From Microbacterium enclense (GTDB lineage: Bacteria > Actinomycetota > Actinomycetes > Actinomycetales > Microbacteriaceae): a DNA stretch of 54,932 bases. Under the pieces are notes generated by a model, which was given only the letters and a program-made list of their open reading frames with translations, was not told the origin of the DNA and ran no database searches. Positions within the stretch are counted from its first letter, which is position 1. Every line of letters starts with the position of its first letter. Shown here piece after piece: positions 1 to 7,282 of this stretch. Both the position numbers and the translations under genes were made by a program. The stretch is from contig NZ_RBZY01000016.1 of assembly GCF_004022425.1 (NCBI RefSeq), forward strand, positions 5,698 through 60,629, in the 5' to 3' direction.

Positions 1-1102
1 GGGTCAGGGTCGGATCCGGCGTGGCCGTCGGCGTGGGACTCGGCTCCGGCGTGACGGTCGGTGTCGGGGTCGGGTCCGGCACGGCGAACAGCGCGCGCAC
101 CGCGTCGGCCGCCTCGTCGCGCGCGAACGCCATACCCGAAGCGTTCGGGTGAAGTGCTCCGCGCTTGATGCCGCCGAGGGGAAGCCCACTGACCGGGATG
201 CTGTCGGACGAGAGCGTGAGCGTGATGCCGTTCACGTAGGCATCAGAAGGGCTGCAGGGGCTGTGCGCCAGCGAGCCCGGCAGGAGCGACACGTAGGAGG
301 CCCCGGCGGCGGCGGTCGCCGCGGCCATTGCGTCATCCATGTATGCCTGGGTGTCGCGCAGCAGCGCGACGTCGACATCGAGGTACGGGAACGCGTTCGA
401 GCGGAAGCCGAAGAACCCCTGCGTCAACGTGGTGTAGCAGCCAGAGGCCGGAGTGTGAGCGGCGTCCGGTGCGAGAGCCGGGTATCCGAGCACGATGATC
501 TTCGCGTTCGGTGCCCGCGTGCGAATGGTCTGGAGGGCGGAACCCAACGCGGGTGCGACGGTCTCGTCGATCTGCGTCTCGAGAGTGTTCACCGGCCCCG
601 CGGGCGTGTCCACGATGAACTGTTCGCGACACGTCTGATGTGTCTGCCCGTCGAGGCTTCCGAGCACCGGACCGGTGGGCGCCAGCGCGACGCACATCTG
701 GCCGATGTTCCAGAAGCCGAGGTCGTTGCCGCCGATGGTGAGGGTGACGAGGTCGGTGGTGGCATCCAGGAAATCGGTTTGGACCGGGGCCGTGCCGCCG
801 ACGTTCTGCGGGGTGTCCACGACGTTCGCGATCACCGCACCCCCGCAGGTGCGGTCGGTGAGTGCGAAACCGAACTCCGCGGCGAGGAGGTGCGGATAGT
901 TCTGGTCGGACTGGTCGCAGCCCGGCGCGGGCTGAGTGGATGCCAGTGGCAAGCCCCACCCCGCGGCGTACGAATCGCCGAGCGCGACGTAGGAGCGCCC
1001 GGTCAGATCGGGCACGACCGCCGAGGCGGCGGAACCGGCGACGGCGAAAGCCGCGGCGGAGAGGACGGCCAGAACGGCCCCGGAGGCAAACAGACGTCGC
1101 AT
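1..1102 (-). CDS. SGNH/GDSL-family secreted hydrolase (3' end beyond window)
   Basis: Partial gene: it starts at ATG 1102 and runs off the left edge. It begins with MRR, followed by a hydrophobic stretch to about residue 28 (A-rich, AASA cleavage-like site), so it is probably exported. The SGNH blocks are visible: GDSY with the nucleophile Ser44, the GGND block near residue 120, and ALHPNASG with the catalytic His near residue 317. This is the layout of actinobacterial GDSL esterases/lipases. After the catalytic domain the protein becomes a Pro-Thr-rich tail (PTPTPTVTPEP-like), typical of a wall-spanning linker, and what follows is outside the window. No Shine-Dalgarno is visible; a TAGCCT box six bases before the ATG suggests a leaderless transcript. 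The substrate cannot be told from sequence. Confidence 0.85.
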   Translation of the reverse strand, partial: MRRLFASGAVLAVLSAAAFAVAGSAASAVVPDLTGRSYVALGDSYAAGWGLPLASTQPAPGCDQSDQNYPHLLAAEFGFALTDRTCGGAVIANVVDTPQNVGGTAPVQTDFLDATTDLVTLTIGGNDLGFWNIGQMCVALAPTGPVLGSLDGQTHQTCREQFIVDTPAGPVNTLETQIDETVAPALGSALQTIRTRAPNAKIIVLGYPALAPDAAHTPASGCYTTLTQGFFGFRSNAFPYLDVDVALLRDTQAYMDDAMAAATAAAGASYVSLLPGSLAHSPCSPSDAYVNGITLTLSSDSIPVSGLPLGGIKRGALHPNASGMAFARDEAADAVRALFAVPDPTPTPTVTPEPSPTPTATPDPTLT

Positions 1103-1108
1103 CCGGCG

Positions 1109-1114
1109 AGGCTA
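1109..1114 (-). promoter_or_regulatory. -10 box (TAGCCT) of a leaderless promoter for the GDSL hydrolase
   Basis: TAGCCT lies on the minus strand exactly six bases before ATG 1102, so transcription would be expected to begin at the A of the start codon. Confidence 0.55.
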
Positions 1115-1207
1115 GGGTCGTCGCGCGCGACGACGACGAGAAGCGGCTCGAAGGCCGCCTGAAGTCACCCCGGTGCCGACCGCCGCGACGCGTCCGGCTC
1201 ACCCGGG

Positions 1208-2089
1208 TCAGGTCACGTCGTGGGCGAGTGACCGCGCCGCCGCGACGACCTGCCGCGCGCCCACGTGCGACATCACAATGGAGTAGTGGTCGGTCCCGCT
1301 GACCCGTCGAGCGTCGCGCAGACGGGGCGCCGCGGCTCGCACGCGCGCGAGGTCGGGGTACAGCGGCGGGATCTCGCCACGGAGCCCCCGCTCGGCGGCG
1401 AGAAGCACCGTCGGTCGTGGCATCCGGTCGAGGGCTTCCGCGATGTCCGCGCCGGTGTTCTGGTCGATCGAGTCGGCCTCCACCGTCGCGAGCGTGGTCG
1501 CGGGACGCAACTCCGGCCCCGAGCCGACGAGGTCGTAGGCGAAGTAGGCGTCGAGCAACGGATCCTCACGGTCGGCGAACGCCGGGTGGGCACGCCAGAA
1601 GTCGCGGTAGGCCGCGGTCGTCGGGAACCTCATCTCCAGACGGGCGGCCGTGGGCCCGAGTACGTGCCTGACCGCCTCGACCGGCGGCATCCCCGCGGGA
1701 AGGTCGAGCGGCAGACCGCCATCGACGAGCACGACGGCAGCAGCTCGATCGGGGTGACGGTCCGCGAACACCGCCGAGACGAACGCGCCCATCGAATGCC
1801 CGACCACGAGCGCCCGCTCGATGCCCATGGCGTCCAGGACCGCCGCGAGATCGTCGGCGTGGGCGGCCATCCCCAGCGGTCCCTGCACGTCGGCGCTGCG
1901 ACCGCGCCCGCGCAGGTCGGGAGCGATGAGACGTACGTCCGGCGCCTCGCGCGCCACCCACGACCACGCGAGGTGCGACGCCGTGACCCCGTGCACGAGC
2001 AGCCACGGAAGGCCGACGGCATCCGGATGCCACTCCCCGACCTGCAGAGTGCCTCCGGGCACGCTCACGCCGAACTCGCGGTTGGTCAC
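1208..2089 (-). CDS. alpha/beta-fold hydrolase
   Basis: A 293-residue cytosolic alpha/beta hydrolase. The oxyanion-type HGV is at residues 33-35, the nucleophile elbow GHSMG has Ser99, and the catalytic His is about 268 in GTDHYSIV. The start is taken as GTG 2089 because it overlaps the TGA of the upstream Nudix gene in a GTGA, giving translational coupling; the longer reading frame to 2176 runs through the Nudix gene and is not supported. The two genes form a small minus-strand operon. The family covers esterases, haloperoxidase-like and carbon-carbon bond hydrolases, and the substrate is not predictable here. Confidence 0.85.
   Translation of the reverse strand: MTNREFGVSVPGGTLQVGEWHPDAVGLPWLLVHGVTASHLAWSWVAREAPDVRLIAPDLRGRGRSADVQGPLGMAAHADDLAAVLDAMGIERALVVGHSMGAFVSAVFADRHPDRAAAVVLVDGGLPLDLPAGMPPVEAVRHVLGPTAARLEMRFPTTAAYRDFWRAHPAFADREDPLLDAYFAYDLVGSGPELRPATTLATVEADSIDQNTGADIAEALDRMPRPTVLLAAERGLRGEIPPLYPDLARVRAAAPRLRDARRVSGTDHYSIVMSHVGARQVVAAARSLAHDVT
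2018..2031. repeat. 14-bp palindrome of the GGATGCC word (GGCATCC|GGATGCC)
   Basis: Two copies of the over-represented heptamer abut head to head inside the alpha/beta hydrolase gene. The 19 bases from 2018 (GGCATCCGGATGCCACTCC) recur exactly from 28646, where the palindrome also encodes HPDA. Confidence 0.8.
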
Positions 2090-2607
2090 GCGTCCTCCCG
2101 CACGGCTGCCTCGAGCTCGTCCCACAGCTGCGCGAACCGCGCGTTCCACGGTGTGGCGAAGGCACCGGCCTCCCACCTCCGACGTACCTCAGCGAGCTCG
2201 ACCCACTCGGCCTCGCGCACTTCTTCGGGATCGACCGCGACCTCCGGCTCACCGTCGACCCGCACCGCCCACAGATCGAACAGCGCCCGCTCTTCGACGA
2301 CCCGCCCCACGAGCACGAGATCATCCGGAAGGACGAAGATCCCCACTTCTTCGCCCAGTTCGCGGATCGCTCCGCGCCGGCTCGACTCGCCGCGCAGCGC
2401 GCTGCCCGCCGGGAACTCCCACGCCAGCGGATACTCCTTCCCCTCCGCACGCCTGCTGATGAGAACCCGCCCACTGGATGCCACCGCGCACACGGATGCC
2501 ACGATGTGGAACGACCCCGCTGGCACCGGCCCATCACCCCGTCGATGAAGCGTTCCGGTGGGCGTGCCCTGGACGTCGGTGACGTCCCACATCTCGTCGT
2601 CAGCCAT
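2086..2607 (-). CDS. Nudix hydrolase
   Basis: A 173-residue Nudix protein. A full Nudix box is present at residues 68-90: Gly68, Glu74, then RELGEEVGI (82-90) with the metal-binding glutamates. ATG 2607 is chosen over the longer frame to 2724 because GGAGGA lies about eight bases upstream. The N-terminal MWDVTD.QG..TG segment and the Trp/Glu-rich region before the box resemble Nudix proteins annotated as NTP or isopentenyl-diphosphate-isomerase-like hydrolases, but no substrate motif is decisive. It is translationally coupled (GTGA) to the downstream alpha/beta hydrolase. Confidence 0.85.
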   Translation of the reverse strand: MADDEMWDVTDVQGTPTGTLHRRGDGPVPAGSFHIVASVCAVASSGRVLISRRAEGKEYPLAWEFPAGSALRGESSRRGAIRELGEEVGIFVLPDDLVLVGRVVEERALFDLWAVRVDGEPEVAVDPEEVREAEWVELAEVRRRWEAGAFATPWNARFAQLWDELEAAVREDA

Positions 2608-2665
2608 ATCGCCATCCTCCCCCGGCTCGATCGAGAAGCGGAAGGCATCCGCAACGAACGGAGAC

Positions 2666-2908
2666 CTACTCGCCAACGGGAGGCTGCGCTCGCGAAAGCC
2701 GTCGAAGCATCCGCCTCGAGGCACACAGCAACAGGATGCCGGTGGCGAGAGACAACATCACGCTGACCGCGCTCAACACTGACGGCGGGTCCCCGCTCTC
2801 CGCCCAGCGCACGAGTATCAGCACGATCGAAACGACCGCAAGCAGGAGGATTCCGACGCCGCACCACATCATGAAGCGCAGCCATCGGGTGGAGGTGATC
2901 GCGCTCAT
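2666..2908 (-). CDS. small two-helix membrane protein
   Basis: An 80-residue protein with two hydrophobic helices (about residues 12-34 and 43-62), a short loop between them containing WAESGDPP, and a basic C-terminus (RRMLRRLSR). No family is recognised. The ATG at 2908 overlaps the TGA of an even smaller upstream reading frame (ATGA), which supports the start and suggests co-translation. The sequence GAGGAC just upstream may serve as a weak ribosome-binding site. It lies 58 bases upstream of the Nudix gene and may be in the same transcript. Confidence 0.6.
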   Translation of the reverse strand: MSAITSTRWLRFMMWCGVGILLLAVVSIVLILVRWAESGDPPSVLSAVSVMLSLATGILLLCASRRMLRRLSRAQPPVGE

Positions 2909-3054
2909 GGTGTCCTCGGGCTCACGGTTTGTTCACGACTCTCGGCGAACAGTAGGCCGGCGAGAGCAACCGCCGCGACCGCGAGAATCATCGGCGAGGT
3001 CGATGATCGGCGGGAAGCGCTCACGGGGACAACGTGGCCGCTTCGCCCGAACAT
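2905..3054 (-). CDS. possible single-span small membrane peptide
   Basis: A 49-codon reading frame from ATG 3054 (39 residues if GTG 3024 is used). It has one hydrophobic segment, MILAVAAVALAGLLF, followed by ESREQTVSPRTP. The stop codon is nested in the ATGA start of the 80-residue membrane protein, the same coupling style used throughout this window, which is the main argument that it is real. No ribosome-binding site or homologue is recognised, and it could be a chance frame. Confidence 0.35.
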   Translation of the reverse strand: MFGRSGHVVPVSASRRSSTSPMILAVAAVALAGLLFAESREQTVSPRTP

Positions 3055-3079
3055 CGCCCGCGCGACGGAGCCCACCGCC

Positions 3080-3089
3080 GGGGGGGGGG
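3080..3089. repeat. G10 homopolymer
   Basis: A run of ten G lies ten bases beyond the stop codon of the YihY-type gene, in otherwise featureless intergenic DNA. It is the longest mononucleotide run I noticed in the window. Confidence 0.85.
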
Positions 3090-3099
3090 CTCGCCTCGA

Positions 3100-4161
3100 T
3101 CACTTCGCTCCGTCGTGCTCCTCGCGGATGCGGCGCCCCTCGGCGACATCCTCCGCCTCCTTTGCGTCGGACTTCTTCAGGTTGCGGTCATCCCGCGGCG
3201 GCAGCTGAATGTCGTCCTCGGCGGCGATACCGGCTTCGAGCTCGCGCGCGCGCTCCATCTCCGCGTCGAACTCGGCACCGAACAGAAGCGCGAGGTTCGC
3301 GATCCACAGCCACAGCAGGAAGATGACGATGCCCGCGAGAGACCCGTACGTGCGGTCGTAGTTCGAGAAGTTGCCGACGTAGATGCCGAAGGCGAGGGTG
3401 GCGAGGGCCAGCACGGTGATGGCGATGAGGGCGCCGATGCTGATCCAGCGGAACTTCGGCTGCTTCGCGTTCGGGGTCGCGTAGTACAGGATCGCGACCA
3501 TCAGCACGACGATGGCGGCGAGCACCGGCCACTTCAGGATGGACCACAGCGTCCGCGCGACATCGCCGACTCCCAGTGCGTCGCCGACCGCCGCGGTGAC
3601 CGGACCCGACACCACGAGGATCGTCGCCGCAATGAACAGAAGAACGATGCCGATCACGGTGACGAGTAGCTGAACCGGCTTGAGCTTCCAGAACGGGCGG
3701 CCTTCCTCGATCTCGTAGATGCGGTTCATCGCGCGGCTGAACGCGCCCACATACCCGGATGCCGACCACACGGCGAGAAGGATTCCGGTGATGAGCGCGA
3801 TACCCGCCGCCGGCGACGAGGCGATCTCCTCGATCGGCCCACGGATGGTGTTCGCTGTCTCGCCGGGCGCCGCCTGCTCGATGATCCCGAGAATCGCGTC
3901 CGCGGCCGCCCTCCCCTGCCCCACCACGCCGAGCAGCGAGAAGAGCGCGATGAGCGCCGGGAAGACCGAGAGGACCGCGAAGTAGGTCAGGGCCGCGGCG
4001 ATGTCGATGCACCCGTCGGATGTGAACTCGCGCAGGGTCTTGCGGAGGACGTACTTCCACGAGCGCCGGTCGAGGTCGTCGGGCGAGTCCGGCTTGGCCG
4101 GATGCTCAGCTGCGGGCGTCTCGCCCTTCGAGGTGGGGCGACCTGCGGTGTCGGAACTCAT
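3100..4161 (-). CDS. YihY/BrkB-family inner membrane protein
   Basis: A 353-residue membrane protein of the YihY/BrkB (UPF0761) family. A soluble N-terminus of about 45 residues is followed by the family signature region (DGCIDIAAALTYFAVLSVFPALIAL, about 48-73) and six predicted helices, ending in a charged tail after FGAEFDAEMERARE. The family was once called ribonuclease BN; that activity belongs to another gene, and a transport or lipid role is still unsettled. The start is ATG 4161, with TGCACT six bases before it, resembling the leaderless promoters elsewhere in this window. The gene stands alone between the tRNA-Lys terminator and the small membrane genes. Confidence 0.9.
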   Translation of the reverse strand: MSSDTAGRPTSKGETPAAEHPAKPDSPDDLDRRSWKYVLRKTLREFTSDGCIDIAAALTYFAVLSVFPALIALFSLLGVVGQGRAAADAILGIIEQAAPGETANTIRGPIEEIASSPAAGIALITGILLAVWSASGYVGAFSRAMNRIYEIEEGRPFWKLKPVQLLVTVIGIVLLFIAATILVVSGPVTAAVGDALGVGDVARTLWSILKWPVLAAIVVLMVAILYYATPNAKQPKFRWISIGALIAITVLALATLAFGIYVGNFSNYDRTYGSLAGIVIFLLWLWIANLALLFGAEFDAEMERARELEAGIAAEDDIQLPPRDDRNLKKSDAKEAEDVAEGRRIREEHDGAK

Positions 4162-4260
4162 CGCCCCAGTGCAGCGAAACGGCAGCGATGCCTCTACACC
4201 CTTGCCCTGCGCGCGGTCCTTGTGCTGCGAGCCTCGATGGTCCCATCACCGGATGCGGAC

Positions 4261-4304
4261 AAGGCCCGAACCTCGGCGAATGATTCGACCGGGACTCGGG
4301 CCTT
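4261..4304. terminator. stem-loop downstream of tRNA-Lys
   Basis: AAGGCCCGA (4261-4269) pairs with TCGGGCCTT (4296-4304) around a 26-base loop. It sits just after the tRNA-Lys 3' end on the minus strand; there is no clear T-run. Confidence 0.5.
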
Positions 4305-4311
4305 GTTCGTG

Positions 4312-4387
4312 TGGTGCACCCCCTGGGACTTGAACCCAGAACCCACTGATTAAGAGTCAGTTGCTCTGCCGATTGAGCTAGAGGTGC
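4312..4387 (-). tRNA. tRNA-Lys (anticodon CTT), CCA encoded
   Basis: A complete cloverleaf reads on the minus strand: acceptor GCACCTC (from 4387) pairs with GGGGTGC, the anticodon loop is CTCTTAA with CTT, and the T arm is CTGGG-TTCAAGT-CCCAG. The discriminator A at 4315 is followed by an encoded CCA (4314-4312). Neither other tRNA in the window encodes CCA. Confidence 0.95.
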
Positions 4388-4476
4388 ATTCTGTCGGCCC
4401 GAAAATGCGTTCCGAACCGAGGGATTACGTTACCAGGCGTGACGTGGCGTCACCAAATCGGTGCAGGCACGCCGTC

Positions 4477-4482
4477 TATCCT
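4477..4482 (+). promoter_or_regulatory. -10 box (TATCCT) of a leaderless promoter for hisN
   Basis: TATCCT ends exactly six bases before the GTG at 4489, placing the expected transcription start at the start codon. Confidence 0.55.
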
Positions 4483-4488
4483 GGACGC

Positions 4489-5307
4489 GTGTCCCCCATC
4501 GATGAGTCCCCCTCGTCCCTGAGCGACGACCTCGCGCTCGCGCTGCGGCTGGCCGACGCCGCCGATGCGGTCGCCATGGCGCGTTTCGACGCGTCCGACT
4601 TGCGCATCGACACCAAGCCCGACCGCACCCACGTGACCGAGGCCGACCTCGCTACCGAGCGGGCTATCCGGGAGATCCTGGATGCCGAGCGACCCGACGA
4701 CGCGATCCTCGGCGAGGAGTACGGAACGACCGGCGACACCGTCCGCCGCCGTTGGGTCATCGACCCCATCGACGGCACGCACAACTACATGCGTGGCATC
4801 CCGATCTGGGCGACGCTCATCGCCCTCACCGTCGACGGGGTCCCGCAGGTCGGTGTCGTCAGCCAGCCGGCGCTCGGCCGACGCTGGTGGGCCGCCACCG
4901 GGCACGGGGCCTGGACCAACGGCCGTGACGGCGAGGCGCGTGGCATCCATGTCTCCGGTGTCGATGAGATCGCGCACGCGAGCATCAGCTTCCAGAGCAT
5001 CGAACAATGGGACGACGTCGACCTCGTGCCGACGCTCGAGCGCCTCGCGCGCGCCGTATGGCGCGATCGTGGATACGGCGACGCGCTGCCCTACATGTGG
5101 CTGGCCGAGGGCCGACTCGAACTCGTCGCGGAATTCGGGGTGAAAGAGTATGACATCGCGGCGATCGCGCCGATCGTGCGAGAAGCCGGTGGACGGTTCT
5201 CGGCGTTCGACGGATCCGAGCGCCTCGACGCCGAGTCGTCGCTCGCGACGAACGGCGTGCTGCACGACGCGTTCCTCGCCTTTCTGCACGAGACGGACAC
5301 CCCGTGA
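4489..5307 (+). CDS. hisN: HisN-type histidinol-phosphatase / inositol monophosphatase family
   Basis: A 272-residue member of the Mg-dependent inositol-monophosphatase superfamily. The metal-binding motifs are GEEYG (Glu of motif 1), WVIDPIDGTHNYMRG (motif 2) and EYDIAAIAPIVREAGG (motif 3). Length and the tight DPIDGTHNY context match the actinobacterial HisN enzymes that dephosphorylate L-histidinol phosphate in histidine synthesis; an inositol- or fructose-phosphatase role is the alternative. The start is taken as GTG 4489 because of the TATCCT box six bases upstream; the frame extends to 4384 but that would run into the tRNA. The stop overlaps the GTG of the following lipoprotein gene (GTGA). 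Confidence 0.8.
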   Translation: MSPIDESPSSLSDDLALALRLADAADAVAMARFDASDLRIDTKPDRTHVTEADLATERAIREILDAERPDDAILGEEYGTTGDTVRRRWVIDPIDGTHNYMRGIPIWATLIALTVDGVPQVGVVSQPALGRRWWAATGHGAWTNGRDGEARGIHVSGVDEIAHASISFQSIEQWDDVDLVPTLERLARAVWRDRGYGDALPYMWLAEGRLELVAEFGVKEYDIAAIAPIVREAGGRFSAFDGSERLDAESSLATNGVLHDAFLAFLHETDTP

Positions 5308-5885
5308 CGCGGCGCACGCTCGCGGCGGCCTTCGTCGCGCTGCTCGCTGTCACGGGGCTCGCCGCGTGCGCCCCCGCGGCCGAGCCCGATCCGACGCCCA
5401 CGGCGACCGTTGAGGAGGGCGACCCGACTCCGACGGCCGATTCGTCCGCGACGGAGACCCCGGATGCCGGCGCCGCCGACCCGACGTGCGAGACGATCAT
5501 CCCGCGCACGACGGCCGCGGACTTCCGCAGCATCGGGTGGTCGCCGCAGAGCGAGGTCTTCCGCGTCGGAGCGACCGAGGTATCCGACGGCATCCTGCGC
5601 AAGTGGAGCAGCGGGTCGCCGACCGCCGACCGTGTGCAGATGTTCGGGTGGGCACCGATCGACGCGGCAGAGGCGGAGAAGGCACAGGACGACCTCGTCG
5701 GGTCGGGCTGGAAGCGCGAGGACGGCACCGGCGACGAGGTCTACGTGACCGAGAATCCCGACTGGCTCGCCGGCCGCGGCGTCGACGGGTACGGCATCAC
5801 GTACCTGTTCGGCGACGGCTGGGTGAAGGTCGCCGACACGAAGCAAAGCCTCGTGCTGATCGACTGGCCTCCCGCTCAGCGATAG
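5304..5885 (+). CDS. putative lipoprotein of unknown function
   Basis: A 193-residue secreted protein. It has a typical lipoprotein signal peptide: MTRRT, a hydrophobic core and the lipobox GLAAC with Cys21. A Pro/Thr/Glu/Asp-rich linker follows to about residue 60, then a compact domain of about 130 residues with no recognised family and a single further Cys near residue 62. Start GTG 5304 overlaps the hisN stop as GTGA, so it is translationally coupled, although a link with histidine metabolism is not implied. The last ten bases overlap the convergent small gene on the minus strand. Confidence 0.8.
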   Translation: MTRRTLAAAFVALLAVTGLAACAPAAEPDPTPTATVEEGDPTPTADSSATETPDAGAADPTCETIIPRTTAADFRSIGWSPQSEVFRVGATEVSDGILRKWSSGSPTADRVQMFGWAPIDAAEAEKAQDDLVGSGWKREDGTGDEVYVTENPDWLAGRGVDGYGITYLFGDGWVKVADTKQSLVLIDWPPAQR

Positions 5886-6130
5886 GGATTCACCGCGTCG
5901 GCGGATCCGGATGCCGCGTGCCCCTGGTCCCACGCATCGCCCCGCGCTTCGCGCTCCCGCCAGAGCGCGTCCACCTGCAGCACGCGCTGTGCGAGTGCGA
6001 CCCAGTCATGCCACGCCCCGGCGGGCACCGACACCCCGTCCGCGGCAACGGCACGCCACGTCGGAGAGTCGGCATCCGTGTCCAGCTGCAAAGGACCGAC
6101 GTCGATGCGGTGCGCGCGAGGATCGGGCAT
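5876..6130 (-). CDS. small hypothetical protein (84 aa)
   Basis: An 84-residue soluble protein with no recognised domain: an N-terminal part with alternating hydrophobic residues (HRIDVGPLQLD) and a helical middle (WHDWVALAQRVLQVDALWRERE). Codon use has the high GC3 of neighbouring genes, and a TAGCGT box stands exactly six bases before the ATG at 6130, matching the leaderless promoters of other genes here. These two points are why I accept it although it is short. It is convergent with, and overlaps by ten bases, the lipoprotein gene, and is divergent from yaeQ. Confidence 0.6.
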   Translation of the reverse strand: MPDPRAHRIDVGPLQLDTDADSPTWRAVAADGVSVPAGAWHDWVALAQRVLQVDALWREREARGDAWDQGHAASGSADAVNPYR

Positions 6131-6136
6131 CCTCCG

Positions 6137-6142
6137 ACGCTA
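6137..6142 (-). promoter_or_regulatory. -10 box (TAGCGT) of a leaderless promoter
   Basis: TAGCGT on the minus strand ends six bases before the ATG at 6130 of the 84-residue hypothetical gene. Confidence 0.5.
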
Positions 6143-6176
6143 GGTCTCGCGCGCGGTCCCCGGCAAGCCGGTCGCG

Positions 6177-6182
6177 TAGGCT
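6177..6182 (+). promoter_or_regulatory. -10 box (TAGGCT) before yaeQ
   Basis: TAGGCT ends eight bases before the GTG at 6191, leaving room for at most a couple of untranslated bases. Confidence 0.5.
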
Positions 6183-6190
6183 CGAGCGTC

Positions 6191-6730
6191 GTGGCTATCG
6201 GCGCGACCATTCATACCTTCACGGTGCAGCTCTCCGACGTCGACCGCGGCGTCTACGACGAACTGCAGCTGCGGGTGGCCCGGCATCCGTCCGAGACCGC
6301 CCCGTACATGCTCACGCGCGTGCTCGCCTACTGCCTCGAGTACGAGGAGGGCATCGCGTTCAGCGAGGGCGTCTCCGCAACCGATGAACCGGCCGTGATG
6401 GTGCGCGACCTCACAGGCGCGCTGGTGGCCTGGATCGAAGTGGGAGCCCCGGATGCCGCCCGCCTCCACACCGGCAGCATGAAGGCCGAACGGGTCGCCG
6501 TGTACACCCACCGCGACCCCGAGAAGGTGGCGGCGCCTTGGGCGGGCAAGCGCATCCACCGGGCGGAGGAGGTGCTGCTTCACTCCTTCGACGCGGGTTT
6601 CGTCGAGCGGATGGCGGGCGCGATCGAGCGCCGCAACACCGCAACCCTGACGCGCACCGAGGGTCGCGTGTACCTCGAACTCAACGACGTCTCCGGCGAG
6701 AGCGACGTGCACACCCGGACCGCGGCATAG
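6191..6730 (+). CDS. YaeQ family protein
   Basis: A 179-residue protein of the YaeQ family, almost exactly the family's usual length. Typical features are the start AIGATIHTFTVQLSDVDRGVY, the central HPSETAPYMLTRVLAYCLEYEEGI, and IEVGAPDAARLHTGSM. YaeQ has a fold related to PD-(D/E)XK nucleases, and its function is not settled; RfaH-related suppressor effects were reported in enterobacteria. The start is GTG 6191: the long frame extending leftwards overlaps the lipoprotein and the hypothetical gene and is spurious. A strong bidirectional hairpin follows the stop immediately. Confidence 0.9.
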   Translation: MAIGATIHTFTVQLSDVDRGVYDELQLRVARHPSETAPYMLTRVLAYCLEYEEGIAFSEGVSATDEPAVMVRDLTGALVAWIEVGAPDAARLHTGSMKAERVAVYTHRDPEKVAAPWAGKRIHRAEEVLLHSFDAGFVERMAGAIERRNTATLTRTEGRVYLELNDVSGESDVHTRTAA

Positions 6731-6766
6731 AAAAACCCCCGCCCGCGAAGTGCGGGCGAGGGTTTC
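6731..6766. terminator. bidirectional terminator between yaeQ and ssrA
   Basis: AAACCCCCGCCCGC (6733-6746) and GCGGGCGAGGGTTT (6752-6765) form a 14-bp stem with one mismatch and a five-base loop. Flanking A and T tracts let it serve both converging transcripts. Confidence 0.8.
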
Positions 6767-6784
6767 TCCGGTGACGATGGTTCG

Positions 6785-7151
6785 TGGAGCTGGGGGGAAT
6801 CGAACCCCCGTCCAACGCTGGGTCTCCGCGTTTTCTCCGGGCGCAGTCTGTGCAGACGTTCTGCTCGGCCCCGACCTTTGTCACAGACACCTAAGTCGAC
6901 AGGCCCAGTCCGGGAAAAGTCCCGCGTGACGTCCGGACGCCGTCACACAGCAAGACCCCTAAATGACGCCAGGATCCGTGGCGGGGTCACACACGGTCTG
7001 ACGGACTATCGGGCTCGCTTACGCAGCGAGGGCGAAGTCAGTGCGCTTGGTTTCGGCACTTATTGTTTTGCAGGGAGCGTTTACGAGATAACCCCACATC
7101 CTCGGCCCGCTTCTCGCAGGTTCGCAGGCGCTGTCGAAACCGATCAGCCCC
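6785..7151 (-). ncRNA. ssrA: transfer-messenger RNA (tmRNA)
   Basis: A complete tmRNA of about 367 nt. The 5' end GGGGCTG (from 7151) pairs with the 3' acceptor CAGCTCC, and the T arm reads GGGGGTTCGATTCCCCC. The tag reading frame lies at 7057-7019 and encodes AETKRTDFALAA before TAA; it starts after the usual A-rich segment (CAAAACAATAAGT) and ends in the ALAA degron that directs stalled products to proteases. The CCA tail is not encoded. The ends are set by pairing of the tRNA-like domain. The partner smpB is 0.8 kb away on the same strand, separated by the oppositely oriented SIMPL gene. Confidence 0.95.
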
Positions 7152-7270
7152 GGGAACTCCGTGAAGGAGCGACCATCGTCACACTGTTGATTTACCAATC
7201 GGATGCCGAAGCACCCGAGCATCACAGACTACAACGGATCCGCCCTCTGGGCCATTCCCGGCCGCTCGCA

Positions 7271-7276
7271 TAGGCT
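7271..7276 (+). promoter_or_regulatory. -10 box (TAGGCT) of a leaderless promoter
   Basis: TAGGCT ends exactly six bases before the ATG at 7283 of the SIMPL-domain gene. Confidence 0.55.
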
Positions 7277-7282
7277 CGCCGC

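Noticed and set aside
3080..3089. G10 tract as a phase-variation switch
   Set aside because: It lies outside any gene or promoter I can identify, ten bases beyond a stop codon, so length changes would not alter a protein.
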